Shown here piece after piece: positions 39,414 through 50,625 of a DNA stretch of 64,000 bases. Positions within the stretch are counted from its first letter, which is position 1. Every line of letters begins with the position of its first letter. The notes under the pieces were generated by a model that saw only the letters and a program-made list of their open reading frames with translations, was not told the DNA's origin and ran no database searches. The stretch lies in contig CP150559.1 of the NCBI GenBank assembly GCA_049487715.1, forward strand, positions 558,001 to 622,000. Reading direction: 5' to 3'. The stretch comes from Pycnococcus provasolii (lineage: Eukaryota; Chlorophyta; Pseudoscourfieldiophyceae; Pseudoscourfieldiales). The position numbers and the translations under genes were made by a program.

Positions 39414-40014
39414 ACCACTGGCACCCTCCCAGTCTTATTCCAATTGGTCGGTGAGAACAACAATGTCGGAGGTAACGCGAGCCTGAGCCTGAGCCAGAGC
39501 CTGAGCCCACAACCACACCACCACACCACACTAACTCGCGGCATGAGGTGTTGGGGATAAGATAAGATGCGACACCGTACACCACCAGAAAACCAACGAA
39601 ACAACGATACCAGGAATCCCCAAACCCCAAACCAAACCCCAAACCCCAAACCCCAAACCCAGACCAAACCAAGATGCTAAAACCCTAACCCAAACAAACA
39701 CTAGGGTTAGGAAGAAGGGGGTTGTTGAGTTGGCAGAGGGAAAAATATCCGATCAGACTTGTTGGGACTTGGGACCACCATCTTCGGGGAGGAACCAGAA
39801 CACAGGTCACAGGGTCAGGTCTGCGATTTCCTTTCCTTTTGAAAGGCGAAGCTGGGAAGCAGAGAAGGAGAAGTTCTACAAGGTTCGGTGAAGGCGTCCG
39901 GAACAGGTGTCCGGAACCCTAATAAAGAAGAATCTAGGTGTCATTCTTGTCGGCGGCGTTTCTTTTCTCTCTCAGGTTTCTTCTATTCGTTTTTAGATCA
40001 GATCAACAACAATT
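39414..40014. other. Divergent intergenic region with telomere-like repeats
   Basis: Shared upstream DNA of the SET gene and Tudor-SN. Contains a GAGCCT tandem run (39480-39508), a CCCCAAA-type tract (39616-39660) and short CCCTAA/TTAGGG pieces facing each other (39681-39712). No gene. Confidence 0.65.
39616..39712. repeat. CCCCAAA and CCCTAA telomere-like cluster
   Basis: About six AACCCC/AACCAA units followed by AACCCTAACCC and an inverted TAGGGTTAGG, in the divergent promoter of SET and Tudor-SN genes. Confidence 0.75.
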
Positions 40015-42921
40015 ATGTCAGGCTGGCTGAACGGTGTCGTCAAGTCCATAAGTAGTGGCGATCGTCTCTGTATCGTCGGAAAAGTACGATCGGGACCACC
40101 CCCCGAAAAGGAGATCGTCCTTTCAGGGGTTTCAGCGCCGCGACTTGGAACGTTCGACGGATCGAGGCCGTCTGAGCCGTTCGCACAAGACGCACGCGAG
40201 TACATGCGACGTCTGCTCATCGGAAAACCTGTCATCTTCAAGATCGACTACGCCATTCCCAACTCAAACAGGGAATCCGCAACCGTGTACCTCGACCAGC
40301 GAACCAACGTCGCAGTCGCAGCCATCGGCGCGGGATGGGCCAAGCACAGGCCGCCGCCTGCAGGAAAGGAAACGCAGGTGCCTGCGCTCGCGGATATGGC
40401 GGCGGCGGAAGAGAAGGCGAAGGCGGACTGCCTGGGCATGTGGACGAAGGATCAGGCGGCCATCGCCACGGCGGTGCGCCAACCAGAGCAGAAGGAGGAC
40501 CCGAAAGAACTGCTGTCGTATGCAGGAGGCGCCGGAGGGCGCGTGACGTGCCTCGCGGAGGGTATTGTCAACGCGTCGTGCATTCGCGTCTCCGTCGAGA
40601 GGAACGGAGCGACAAAAACAGTGCTCGTGTACGCCGCGGGTGTGCAGTGCCCGAAGCTGGGCAAGCCCGCGCAGGGCGGCGAGGCAGGCGGTCAAGACAA
40701 CGGCGCAGCAGCCACCGAGCCGTACGCGCGTGAGGCGAAGCACTTCACGGAGATGAATGTGCTGCAGCGCACGTGCGAGCTCGTGCTCGCCGGCACGGAC
40801 AAATTTGGAAACTTGTACGCGCAGATTACGACGAAGCCCGAGGGTTCGGACGCAAGCGGAGGGTCCGCGGCAGCCATCGCCGCCGCAGGGCACGCGCAGT
40901 CGAGCTCCGTGAACCTCGCCGAGGCGCTCCTTGCGCAGGGACTTGCGAAGGTGGTGGACTGGAGTGCCAGCATGCTCCCGGCTGCGGTGTCTGCCAAGCT
41001 ACGGGCGACGGAGCGTGCTGCCAAAGAGCAGCGTCTTCGCATGTGGACGGGATGGACGCCTCCCACGAGCAGCACCGCGCACCTCGAGACGAATGACACG
41101 AAGTACGTTGGCACCGTCGTCGAGGTGGTGTCAGGCGACACTATCGTCGTCCTCCCGCCGGGAAAGAATGCTCAGGAGAGGCGGATCAGCTTGTCGAGCT
41201 TGCGTGCGCCGCGTGTCGGCAACGCGCGTGCTGGGCGGCAGGGAGAGCCGTACTCGGCGCCGTCGAAGGATTTTCTGAGAAAGACGGTCATTGGCAAGAA
41301 AGTGAGCGTTGAGGTGGACTACGTGCGCGCGCTCCCCGAGGGCCCGACGGGCCCCGCGACGTCACTCACAATGGCAACGGTGTCACTTCCCGACAAGTCG
41401 AGCGGTGAGCAGCACAACGTCGCTGTCATGTTGCTAGTTCGAGGACTTGCTACCGTGCAGCGCCATCGCGCGGACGACGAGCGCAGCTCGCAGTACGAAG
41501 ATCTGCAGGCGGCGGAGGCGAAGGCGATCCAGGGCAAGAAGGGTGTGCACAGCGGCAAGGACGAGCCGGTTGGCCGCGAGCCGAACGACGCGTCTCAGAA
41601 TGCGAACAAGGCGAAGCAGATGCTGCCGCACCTGCAGCGTGGCGGACGCATGCGCGCCGTCGTAGAGGCGGTGCTCAGCTCGAATCGCCTCAAGCTGACC
41701 ATCCCAGCGCAGAGTACGGTGCTCGCCTTCTCGCTGAATGGCGTGCGCGCCCCCGCGCCTGCGCGTCGAGGCGGAGGTGGCGACGCGCCTCGCGATGCGG
41801 AGCCGTACGGCGACGAGGCGCTTCGCAGCGTCCGCCACCGCGTGCTGCAGCGCGAGGTGGACGTGGAAGTTGTCACGTGCGACAAGAGCGGCGCCTTCCT
41901 TGGAAGCATGTACATCGGCAACGACCCGTCGAGGATGGAGGACCTGAGCGTGATGCTCGTGCGTGACGGTCTCGCTCGCGTCATGCGTCGCGACGCCCCA
42001 CCAGAGCTGAAGGATGCAGAAAGCGCCGCGAAGAGCTCAAAGCTTCGCATCTGGGAGTCGTTCGTGGAGCCGACGGAGGAGGAGCTAGCGGCGGCGGCGG
42101 CGGGTGGTGGTTCTCAGAACGGTGCGGGAAACTCCGCGGGTGGCGCCGGTGCGAGGCCCGACACGCGCGAGACGTTCGACGCCATGGTGACGGAGATTGA
42201 AGAGCGCGGTGCATTCTGGGCGCAGCGTGCTTCTAACCAGGCGACGATCGAGCGCATTCAGGGTGCGTTGAAGGAGGCTGGTGCCTCCGCTGCCCCGCCG
42301 GCTTCCCGCTTCGCTGTGGGCACGATGGTGATGTGCCAGTTCAGCAGCGACAAGCAGTGGTACCGTGCATCCGTTGAGAGTGCCGCTAAGGATGGCAGCT
42401 CCTACGACGTCTTCTACGTGGACTTTGGCAACCGCGAGAGCGTCACCGCGGACCGCATGCGCCCTCTCACGCCGGATTTGCTCAGCACGCCGCCTCTTGC
42501 GCAGCACTTCCAGCTGGCGTACGTTCGCGTTCCAAGCTACAACGCGGACGGTGGCAGCGAGGCGGTGGAACTGCTCGGCGAGGTTCTGTTCCAGGGCATG
42601 TGCAGCTTCCGCGTCGAGGAGACGGAGAAGGGTGAAGGCAAGGGCCCGAGGCTCAGCGCGACGATTCACAAGGTTACGGTGTATCCCAAGAGCGATGCCG
42701 GCGAAGCTAGCAGCAGCAGCAGCAGTTCGTCTTCTGCGCCCGTGAGCGCGCAGGCTGCTCTGCTCCAAGCTGGCGTTGCTCTTCTGCACCCGCGTGGCTC
42801 GCGCCCGGGACCGCACCGTGACGAGGCTGTGAGGTCGCTGAAGGGTCACGAGGACGAGGCGCGTAAGGCGCACCGCGGGATTTTCCGCTACGGCGATCCA
42901 GGCTCAGACGACGAGTTGTAA
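40015..42921 (+). CDS. Tudor staphylococcal nuclease (Tudor-SN/SND1)
   Basis: A 968-residue RNA-binding regulator found in stress granules and transcript-processing complexes. Four staphylococcal-nuclease-like repeats are visible at roughly residues 1-150, 165-345, 360-515 and 540-690. Each opens with a VKSISSGDRLCIVG, VVEVVSGDTIVVLPPG or related strand and contains EPYGDEALRSVR-type helices. Then comes a Tudor domain (about 765-830: MVMCQFSSDKQWYRASV, FYVDFGNRESV) and a partial fifth SN repeat to the end. The order SN4-Tudor-SN5 is diagnostic. Length is in the normal 900-1000 range. Low-complexity insertions are small (Ser run near 900). Confidence 0.95.
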   Translation: MSGWLNGVVKSISSGDRLCIVGKVRSGPPPEKEIVLSGVSAPRLGTFDGSRPSEPFAQDAREYMRRLLIGKPVIFKIDYAIPNSNRESATVYLDQRTNVAVAAIGAGWAKHRPPPAGKETQVPALADMAAAEEKAKADCLGMWTKDQAAIATAVRQPEQKEDPKELLSYAGGAGGRVTCLAEGIVNASCIRVSVERNGATKTVLVYAAGVQCPKLGKPAQGGEAGGQDNGAAATEPYAREAKHFTEMNVLQRTCELVLAGTDKFGNLYAQITTKPEGSDASGGSAAAIAAAGHAQSSSVNLAEALLAQGLAKVVDWSASMLPAAVSAKLRATERAAKEQRLRMWTGWTPPTSSTAHLETNDTKYVGTVVEVVSGDTIVVLPPGKNAQERRISLSSLRAPRVGNARAGRQGEPYSAPSKDFLRKTVIGKKVSVEVDYVRALPEGPTGPATSLTMATVSLPDKSSGEQHNVAVMLLVRGLATVQRHRADDERSSQYEDLQAAEAKAIQGKKGVHSGKDEPVGREPNDASQNANKAKQMLPHLQRGGRMRAVVEAVLSSNRLKLTIPAQSTVLAFSLNGVRAPAPARRGGGGDAPRDAEPYGDEALRSVRHRVLQREVDVEVVTCDKSGAFLGSMYIGNDPSRMEDLSVMLVRDGLARVMRRDAPPELKDAESAAKSSKLRIWESFVEPTEEELAAAAAGGGSQNGAGNSAGGAGARPDTRETFDAMVTEIEERGAFWAQRASNQATIERIQGALKEAGASAAPPASRFAVGTMVMCQFSSDKQWYRASVESAAKDGSSYDVFYVDFGNRESVTADRMRPLTPDLLSTPPLAQHFQLAYVRVPSYNADGGSEAVELLGEVLFQGMCSFRVEETEKGEGKGPRLSATIHKVTVYPKSDAGEASSSSSSSSSAPVSAQAALLQAGVALLHPRGSRPGPHRDEAVRSLKGHEDEARKAHRGIFRYGDPGSDDEL

Positions 42922-43075
42922 GGTGTTTTTGGTACGTAGAAAGTAACAACAACAACAAAAATGTGGTTCTGATATGTTATCCTGATCAGATTAGATTAGG
43001 GGTTGATAAACCAACCCCCAGTTCCACCTCCCAGTTCCCGGGTCCCCCTTCCCTCTCCCCGTTCGGAAGCTTCGA

Positions 43076-44147
43076 TTGCCGCCGTTACTTTTGCCAATGG
43101 CGGAAGCTCCCCCTCCCCCCCCTGGCGTGCCGCCTCCGCCTCCGCCGCCTTTCATAACGTTGCACACGTCCGCGGACGTCGACTCCATGTACCGCTCCCT
43201 CGCCTCTGCGTCCGCCTCCGCCTCCGCCTCCGTGCCTTCGTATCATCCGTGGCTGCCGTACCTGCGCCCCCACTCAAACGATCGTCCACCCCTCGTGCGT
43301 CTCTTCTGCTTCCCCTGGGCAGGCGCAGGCGCGTCCGCGTACGGAGTGTGGCAGCGCCGATTCACGTCAGGAGAGCTCGACGACGGGAAGGGCGGGGTTG
43401 AAGAAGATTGATGGGGAAGGTCCGTCAAAAATTACAGGTGCCAAGCACGTTCAGCTCTGCGCCGTGCAGATGCCTGGAAGAGAACACAGGGCGAACGAGG
43501 CGCCGTGCGAGAACCTCAAACAGGCGGCACGTGACTTCGTGAGAGACTGCAAGGAACTGCTGGCTTCCGCACGCGTCGCCTTCTTCGGGCACGGGTGCGG
43601 GTCATGGATGGCGTACGAGGTGGCTCTCGAAATGAGGAGGAACGGTATGGCGGACCCCGTGCTGCTCGTGGTCAGCAACTGGCCTGCACCGCAGACTCCG
43701 CTGAACGCGCGGCCTTGGCGGCGGGTGGACGCGCTCGACAACGACGAGCTCATTCGAGAGGGAAGACTGTGGGGATGGCCAGAGCACATCTTCCGGGAGG
43801 ACTTCTGGCCTTACATAGAGCCGAGCATACGAGCGGATCAACGCTTCTTCGACACGTACGAGCCCATCGGCGTCGAGGAGCCTCTCAGCTGCCCTATCGT
43901 TGCGTACGTCAGCCAGGACGACCCTAAGTTTGGCCCAAGAAAGGGTACACCTGAATTCCTCGAGGCTTGGGCTCGCCTGAGCACGCGCATGCACATGGAG
44001 ATTGAGTGCTGGAACGGAGATCACTACTACCTGCAGGATGAAAAGTTGCGTCACAAGGTTGCGAAGAGCGTCGCTAGGCGTGTTGCGGACATTGCTCAGC
44101 TCATTGCAGATATGCAAGATGACAACGGCGGCGACGACGACGAGTAG
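43076..44147 (+). CDS. Type II thioesterase-like alpha/beta hydrolase, frame-shifted
   Basis: Resembles GrsT/TesA thioesterases that edit polyketide, peptide or fatty-acyl carrier proteins. The N-terminal half is in one frame (43076-43411: LVRLFCFPWAGAGASAYGVW) and the rest in another (from about 43398: VQLCAVQMPGREHRA, then FFGHGCGSWMAYEVAL, a cap region, SQDDPKFGPR and WNGDHYYLQDE). The join falls near 43370-43420 beside runs of G. No intron with matching phase was found. The nucleophile elbow reads GHGCG where the family has GHSxG, so the catalytic serine appears to be glycine; the Asp and His are retained. A Pro-rich leader precedes the domain; the start may be 43076 or 43097. TGTAA at 44163. 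Confidence 0.78.
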
Positions 44148-44162
44148 GCGTTCTTCTCATGT

Positions 44163-44167
44163 TGTAA
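44163..44167 (+). terminator. TGTAA poly(A) signal
   Basis: TGTAA 16 bp after the thioesterase-like stop. Confidence 0.55.
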
Positions 44168-44219
44168 ATTGTTTGTAGAAAAAAAGGAAAAAAAAGTATA
44201 CTATGATACAAAACTTGCT

Positions 44220-45648
44220 TTAAAATCCGTCGCGGCCGGATTTGCCACCCTTTTTGTTGGCACGTCCACGTGCCATGGCGGCTTTCATCTTTGCGCGTGC
44301 AGCCTCTCGTGCTGCTCGTGCACGCATTTCCTCCCGAACACGCTCTTCAACAGCCGCCGCATCTTTTATTTTTTTCTTTCCAGTTCGGCGACGTTGCATT
44401 GTTGAGCTGCCTTCATCAACGTCGTCATTCTTCTTCTTCATCTTCTTCTTCTTCTTCTTCTTCACACTCGTTGTTGCCAGAATCCTCAGCATGAGCGGAT
44501 GTCGTCTCTCTCCGCACTCGGCCCTCGTTCTCGTCGTCGTCGTCGTCCTCCTCGTCCTCCTCCTCCTCCTCCTCCTCCTCTTCCTCCTCATCGTCGCTGG
44601 CATTCAGTCTGTCAGCAGTCAAGTCCTCGCCAGCCCAATTGTCGAAGCCTGACGCCCTCAGCTCAGCATCTAGCCGACTCAGCATGGCTCCATCTTCGCC
44701 CTCCTGCTCCTCCTGCTCTCTCGCCTCAGCCATTTCGCCAACCTGTTCGTCGTACTGCGGGATCACATCCTCCTCCTCCTCCTCAGGAACCTGCACGCGA
44801 AATCGGCGATAAAAAAACCGAAGCAGGCTCTGCACGTCGCGCTCGAACAGCATGCGCGCATTCGGGTGGCTCGTGCTGACCATCTGCGGAAAGTCAATCA
44901 CCGTGAGTCGCGGTGATCTGGACTTGGCGAGCTGCTCGTCGTCGTTGACGATGAGGTTGAATTCGTTTAGGTCGCAGTGCACAAGCCCGTGCCTAGCGAG
45001 CCGCGCGACGACGGCAAGTGCCTCGCGCAGAGCATCGTATGGCTCTGCGAGTTCCTGGCTTTGCGTGAGCGGAATTCCCGGCGCGGCAGTCATCAGCACG
45101 ACGTGGCGATTGCAGTCGACGGCAACGGGCGTTCGGAACGCGTGGTCGTGCAGAGCGCGCATGAAAGCGAACTCCTTCGCCGCCGCGAGTCGGCTTAGAT
45201 AGAGCCAGTTGAAGTGTTTCCCTCTCTTGAGGTAGTCTCTTTTCGCCTTGACTGCACGAAAGCTCGTTCGTCCGAGCCTGTGCAGCTTGAGTATGAGTAC
45301 TTCGTTTGAGGGACCGAGTACTTCGAACACGTCCGCCTCCTTTCCGACGCCTACTTGCCGTCCTATTGAGTGTATCGCCCCTCTGTTGATGAGAGCCTTG
45401 ATGGCGAGATAGTCGTACCCGAGCGGCGTGAGTCTGAATCCGTCGTAGATTTTGTTTTCGTGGTGCACGAGCTTATGCTTGAGCAGAATGTCGAGTGCTT
45501 TTCTGACACCTCCTCTTTTCAGTTTAGCGATGGAGTCGACAAGATTCGCGGGAACGATTTCGTGGTTTTTCATTCCCATCTCCACGGCGGTGAGTGTCCG
45601 AAACTCGTCACCGGACAGGTACCTTAGCGCGCTGACGTCGAGTTTCAT
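44220..45648 (-). CDS. RIO2: RIO2 atypical protein kinase, C-terminus frame-shifted
   Basis: Ribosome-biogenesis ATPase/kinase for 40S subunit maturation. The main frame (44425-45648) begins with the RIO2 winged-helix domain (MKLDVSALRYLSGDEFRTLT). It continues with GVGKEADVFEVL (100-111), ATP Lys near 121, HCDLNEFN (catalytic loop, 224-231) and VIDFPQM (metal-binding Asp near 252). It then runs into acidic repeats and stops at 44425 in a GAA tract. A basic tail typical of RIO2 (RRRTGKKKIKDAAAVEERVR to GRANKKGGKSG) continues in another frame to 44220. A one-base slip in the GAA repeat would join acidic EEEE to DDVDEGSS naturally. I annotate both as one gene. Confidence 0.9.
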
Positions 45649-46605
45649 TTTACTGACAAAATGACTGACAAAATGACTGACTCACTGACTGAAATGAAGA
45701 AGGTCAAACTTGTAGTAGAAGGAGGTATAGTGTGTATTCAAAGGGTGAGAATGGCGGAAGATGGCGGAAGATGGCGGAAGATGGCGGATGTGATGGCGGC
45801 GGCGGTGCGGCAGAGGGTTATTAGGGCAGGAGGGCATTAGGGCATTAGGGCATTAGGGTTAGGGTTAGGGTTAGGGTTAGGGCATTATTAGGGTTATAAC
45901 GGGCATTACCCTACGATAGAGGAAACCACATCGAGCGAAATCAACATCAACGCTCCGGAGATACGGGAGAAAGAAAGAGGTCTAAAGAGGCCTGAAACGA
46001 TCCGGGTTTGGGGATTCACCATTGCCGTTGAATGGTCCACCATTTAAAAAAAAGACGAGGGAACTAACGAGGGATCCCCAGGTCCAGGTGGGATCCCTCC
46101 CCTACTAAAGGTTTGACCGACCGAAGAAGAAGGAAGGAAGGGGGGAGGGATCCACCATGGTACCCTAGGTCCCGACGGCAACACACATTTGGAATGGACG
46201 AGAAAATGGACGGCCTTTGGAGCATGGGAGGCAGATTCTCCCCCTTCAACCGAATATTATTACGACGGTGTATTAGGTTTGGTGTTAGGTTAGGGTAATG
46301 CGATTCCAAATACCCTTACCTGTGCTGTGCTTTGGTCTCGAGACTTTGTTTTCGAAGCGCATTGCACTCCCTCTGCGAAGATTAACGCGTTCCTAGTCCG
46401 GGGGTACCCATGGCGGGTATAGGAGGCGGGTATATGGCGGGTACTTGGTGGTGCCCAGGAGTCCTCTCATTGTGGGTCTCGGAGATGCTCGCACTTGCGT
46501 GCCTCCACCTCAGCTTGTGGGGCTTCTGCTTGTTCTGCTGGGGCTACCTCAGGAGGAGCTCTAGAGCGCATCAGGAGGAACTCTACATTGCGCGAGTGGA
46601 GGTGG
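45649..46605. other. Divergent intergenic region with telomeric and GGCGGAAGAT repeats
   Basis: Upstream of both RIO2 and the MscS gene. Contains four copies of a GATGGCGGAA decamer (45750-45790), the telomere-like tract below, and degenerate TTAGGTTTGGTGTTAGG near 46270-46292. No other gene. Confidence 0.6.
45818..45896. repeat. TTAGGG telomere-like tract with GGCATTA variants
   Basis: GGCATTA-type variant units followed by four perfect TTAGGG repeats and further variants, G-rich on the plus strand. Located about 170 bp upstream of the RIO2 start. Confidence 0.9.
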
Positions 46606-48397
46606 ATGAACGTTCAAAGAAAGTCAGCAGCACCCTTCCGTAGAAGAAAGCACGCCGCTCTTGTGCTCACAAGAGCACAAACGCCGAAAAACGCGTCGTC
46701 GTCGCCATCGCCTTCCTCCTCCTCCTCCTCCTCCTCTCAGAAACAGTCCGTCTCGCGTCTGACTGCCGTCTCCGACGAGGTGAGCACGTTGATACACAGA
46801 ACGAACACCGCATTTTCAAACGTCGTCAGGTTCGCGACGACGTCCGTCGGAAGCAGAACGAGGATGCACTTTCCAAACGGCGAAGATCCGCCGTGGGACG
46901 ACGACATGTACTGTCTGCTAAGCGAGGATGACGAGGACGACTACGACTTTGCTGGCGCATTTCCAAACGACGTGCAGCTCGCAGCTGCCAGCTTCGACGA
47001 AGACGATACCACGATGCTCGAAAGCTACGACGACAGCGACGAAAACCTTCCCGAAACGAAGAGGCGTCGCACGGCGTCGTCGAGCAAGAAAACTTCCACA
47101 CCGCTTCCGGCGTCGATGCAGATGGAGGCTGACTTGGCAGCCATCGACAGGATGCTGGAGGAGCAGACGTCCGTGGGGAGCGTGTTCCAGACTACCATCA
47201 CAGGTATGTCGTCATCCACGGGCGGCGCCGTCGCGAACGCGGCTGAAAGTCTCACCGGACGCATGGGAAAGACAGCCGCGGGGTGGCGAAGCAATGCAGT
47301 CCTGAACATCCTCAAGGTGACAGGACCACTGCCTCCGAGCGGATATTCTCTCACCGGTGGCGAACTACCACGGGACCCAAACACAGGCAAGCTGCCAACA
47401 GAGAAAGAGCGCGACTTCTGGAGAGAACTTCCCATGAGCGGGTGGGACAAGTGCCTTTTCATCTGGAATCGGCCGTACTTTGCACGCGTGCGCATGATTG
47501 GTGCAGGCGTGTCGTGGTCGTTCCGCCTTCCCATGCTCACGACATTCGTTGCCGCGACGCTTCCCCAGCTATCCATGGCGGGACTTCCCGCGATGGTCGC
47601 CGCGCTCGGCGCAAGCTTCAGCTCCGTGCTCAGCCTGCTTCCATTCTTGGCGGGTTTCGTCGTGCTTGGTAAGCAGATCATCAAGAACGGCGCAACTCTC
47701 ATCCCTCGCATAATCGAGGTGGGAGTGATCCTCTGGGTGTTGTGGGGCGTGAACCGACTCGTCACGGGTACGCTTGCGCAACTCCAGGCACAGTCTCTGA
47801 TCCCAAAGCGCGTCGCTAACCTGGTACTCAACGCGAGTGAGCTGATTGTTCTGCTCGTTGCTGCCATTGTCATGCTGACTGCACTCGGCCTGCAGGTGTC
47901 CAACTGGATCATGCCCGCGAGCATTGCGCTACTCTACTGCTTCCGCGACGTGGGACAAAACTTCGCCGCGGGAATGTTCCTGTTCGCAAGCCAGCCGTTC
48001 AAGAGTGGCGATCGCGTTGCCATTCCGTTCACGAATGCTGCGCTCACGAGCTTGGGCAGCGCGGGTGGCGTTGCCGCCCTGCCGATGCCGGCAGAGAGCG
48101 GCGCACTCGCCTTGCCATCGACGTCACCCGTCGTCGCTACTGCCGCCACTTCGTCCTCCGTCTCACCGTCCGCTGCGCAGTTGGCCTCAGCAGACAGCAA
48201 GAAGGAGAATGACAGAAAAGAGGAGAAGCCGATGGCGAGGTTGGACCCTCTGAGTAGCTTATTTGATGGCAGCAAGGGTAAGGCGAAGGCGAGCGAGTCG
48301 ACGAAGGGCAATGGCAAAGGGCAATCTGCGGATGCTAGCACCGCGCCATCCAAGTCGAGCTCGTCGCCGTCGTCGCCGTTGTCGTCGTCGCTGTCGC

Positions 48398-48434
<37 letters not shown>

Positions 48435-48993
48435 GCCGTCGTCGCCGGCAGTGGCGTTGCAAACCATCGATATGGACGATGTGATGTATAAAGGTGACCT
48501 GCCAACCGACAACGATGCAGTACCACCTCTACCTCGTGGCTGGCTCGAGGGCATCTGCGAGGCTGTTGATTTGCGATACACGATTCTTCGGCATGGCCGT
48601 CGCAAGCTCATGGTCCCGAACAACGCCTTCATCACACGGGAGTTCATGGTGGTGGAGCCTCTCATGCGCCCGCTAGAGTACGACCTGGATGACGAGGATG
48701 CGCACTTCCCAAGCGACGACGACCCGTCGTCCTCATCGTCGCGAGGTGGCGCCGACGACCCGTCGTCGTTATCGTCTGGCAAGAATGCCGCCTCGGAACG
48801 TCCGCGCGGGCGCAAGAAGAGCGGCGTTCGACGCAAGAAGGGTGGCACGACGAAGATCACCATGAAGCACAAGATTACCGCGGCGATGAAGAACGTGACG
48901 ATGAAGAACGTGATGGATGCAGGTGAGAACAAGGAAATGCAGAGAAGGAGACTGCGTGAGCGGCAGCAGCGAGAGCGAGACGAACAAGAATGA
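46606..48993 (+). CDS. MscS-like mechanosensitive channel with inserted Ser-rich loop
   Basis: Small-conductance mechanosensitive channel homologue, probably in the plastid envelope, relieving osmotic stress. Start chosen at MNVQRKSAAPFRRRKHAALV (46606), transit-like; upstream Met at 46495. About 795 residues. Several transmembrane helices are seen (AGLPAMVAALGASFSSVLSL; LVLNASELIVLLVAAIVMLT). The pore helix and MscS beta-domain start ASIALLYCFRDVGQNFAAGM and FKSGDRVAIPF follow. The beta-domain then resumes as EAVDLRYTILRHGRRKLMVP NNAFITREF. Between them (about 48031-48530) lies an unusual insertion of ~165 Ser/Ala/Pro/Lys-rich residues. The C-terminus is acidic then strongly basic. Confidence 0.87.
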
Positions 48994-49279
48994 AGCTGAT
49001 TCGTCGGTTACCCATACACATACATAGTACTACGAATCGAAGGTTGGGGTTAAAAGAAACCGACGACAGCAACAATGATGGGCTCTAATCTAATCATCAG
49101 GATCTACTTTTTCTTCTAAATGTGATTTTTTTTTCTTTACTTTTCAAAAGGGTTGGTTGATCTTGTCCTAAAACCTTTCTAAGGGTGTACCGCCAACGAA
49201 ACGCACGCGCGATGCGGCGTGCTTTTTTTTGCAGTCACAGCTTGCTTTTTTTGTTCTTGTGCGAAGTTTGGTCGGTGAG
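48994..49279. other. Convergent intergenic region
   Basis: Short spacer between the MscS gene and the ubiquitin-NiSOD gene, AT-rich with a T run near 49125. No gene or RNA seen. Confidence 0.5.
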
Positions 49280-50625
<1,346 letters not shown>

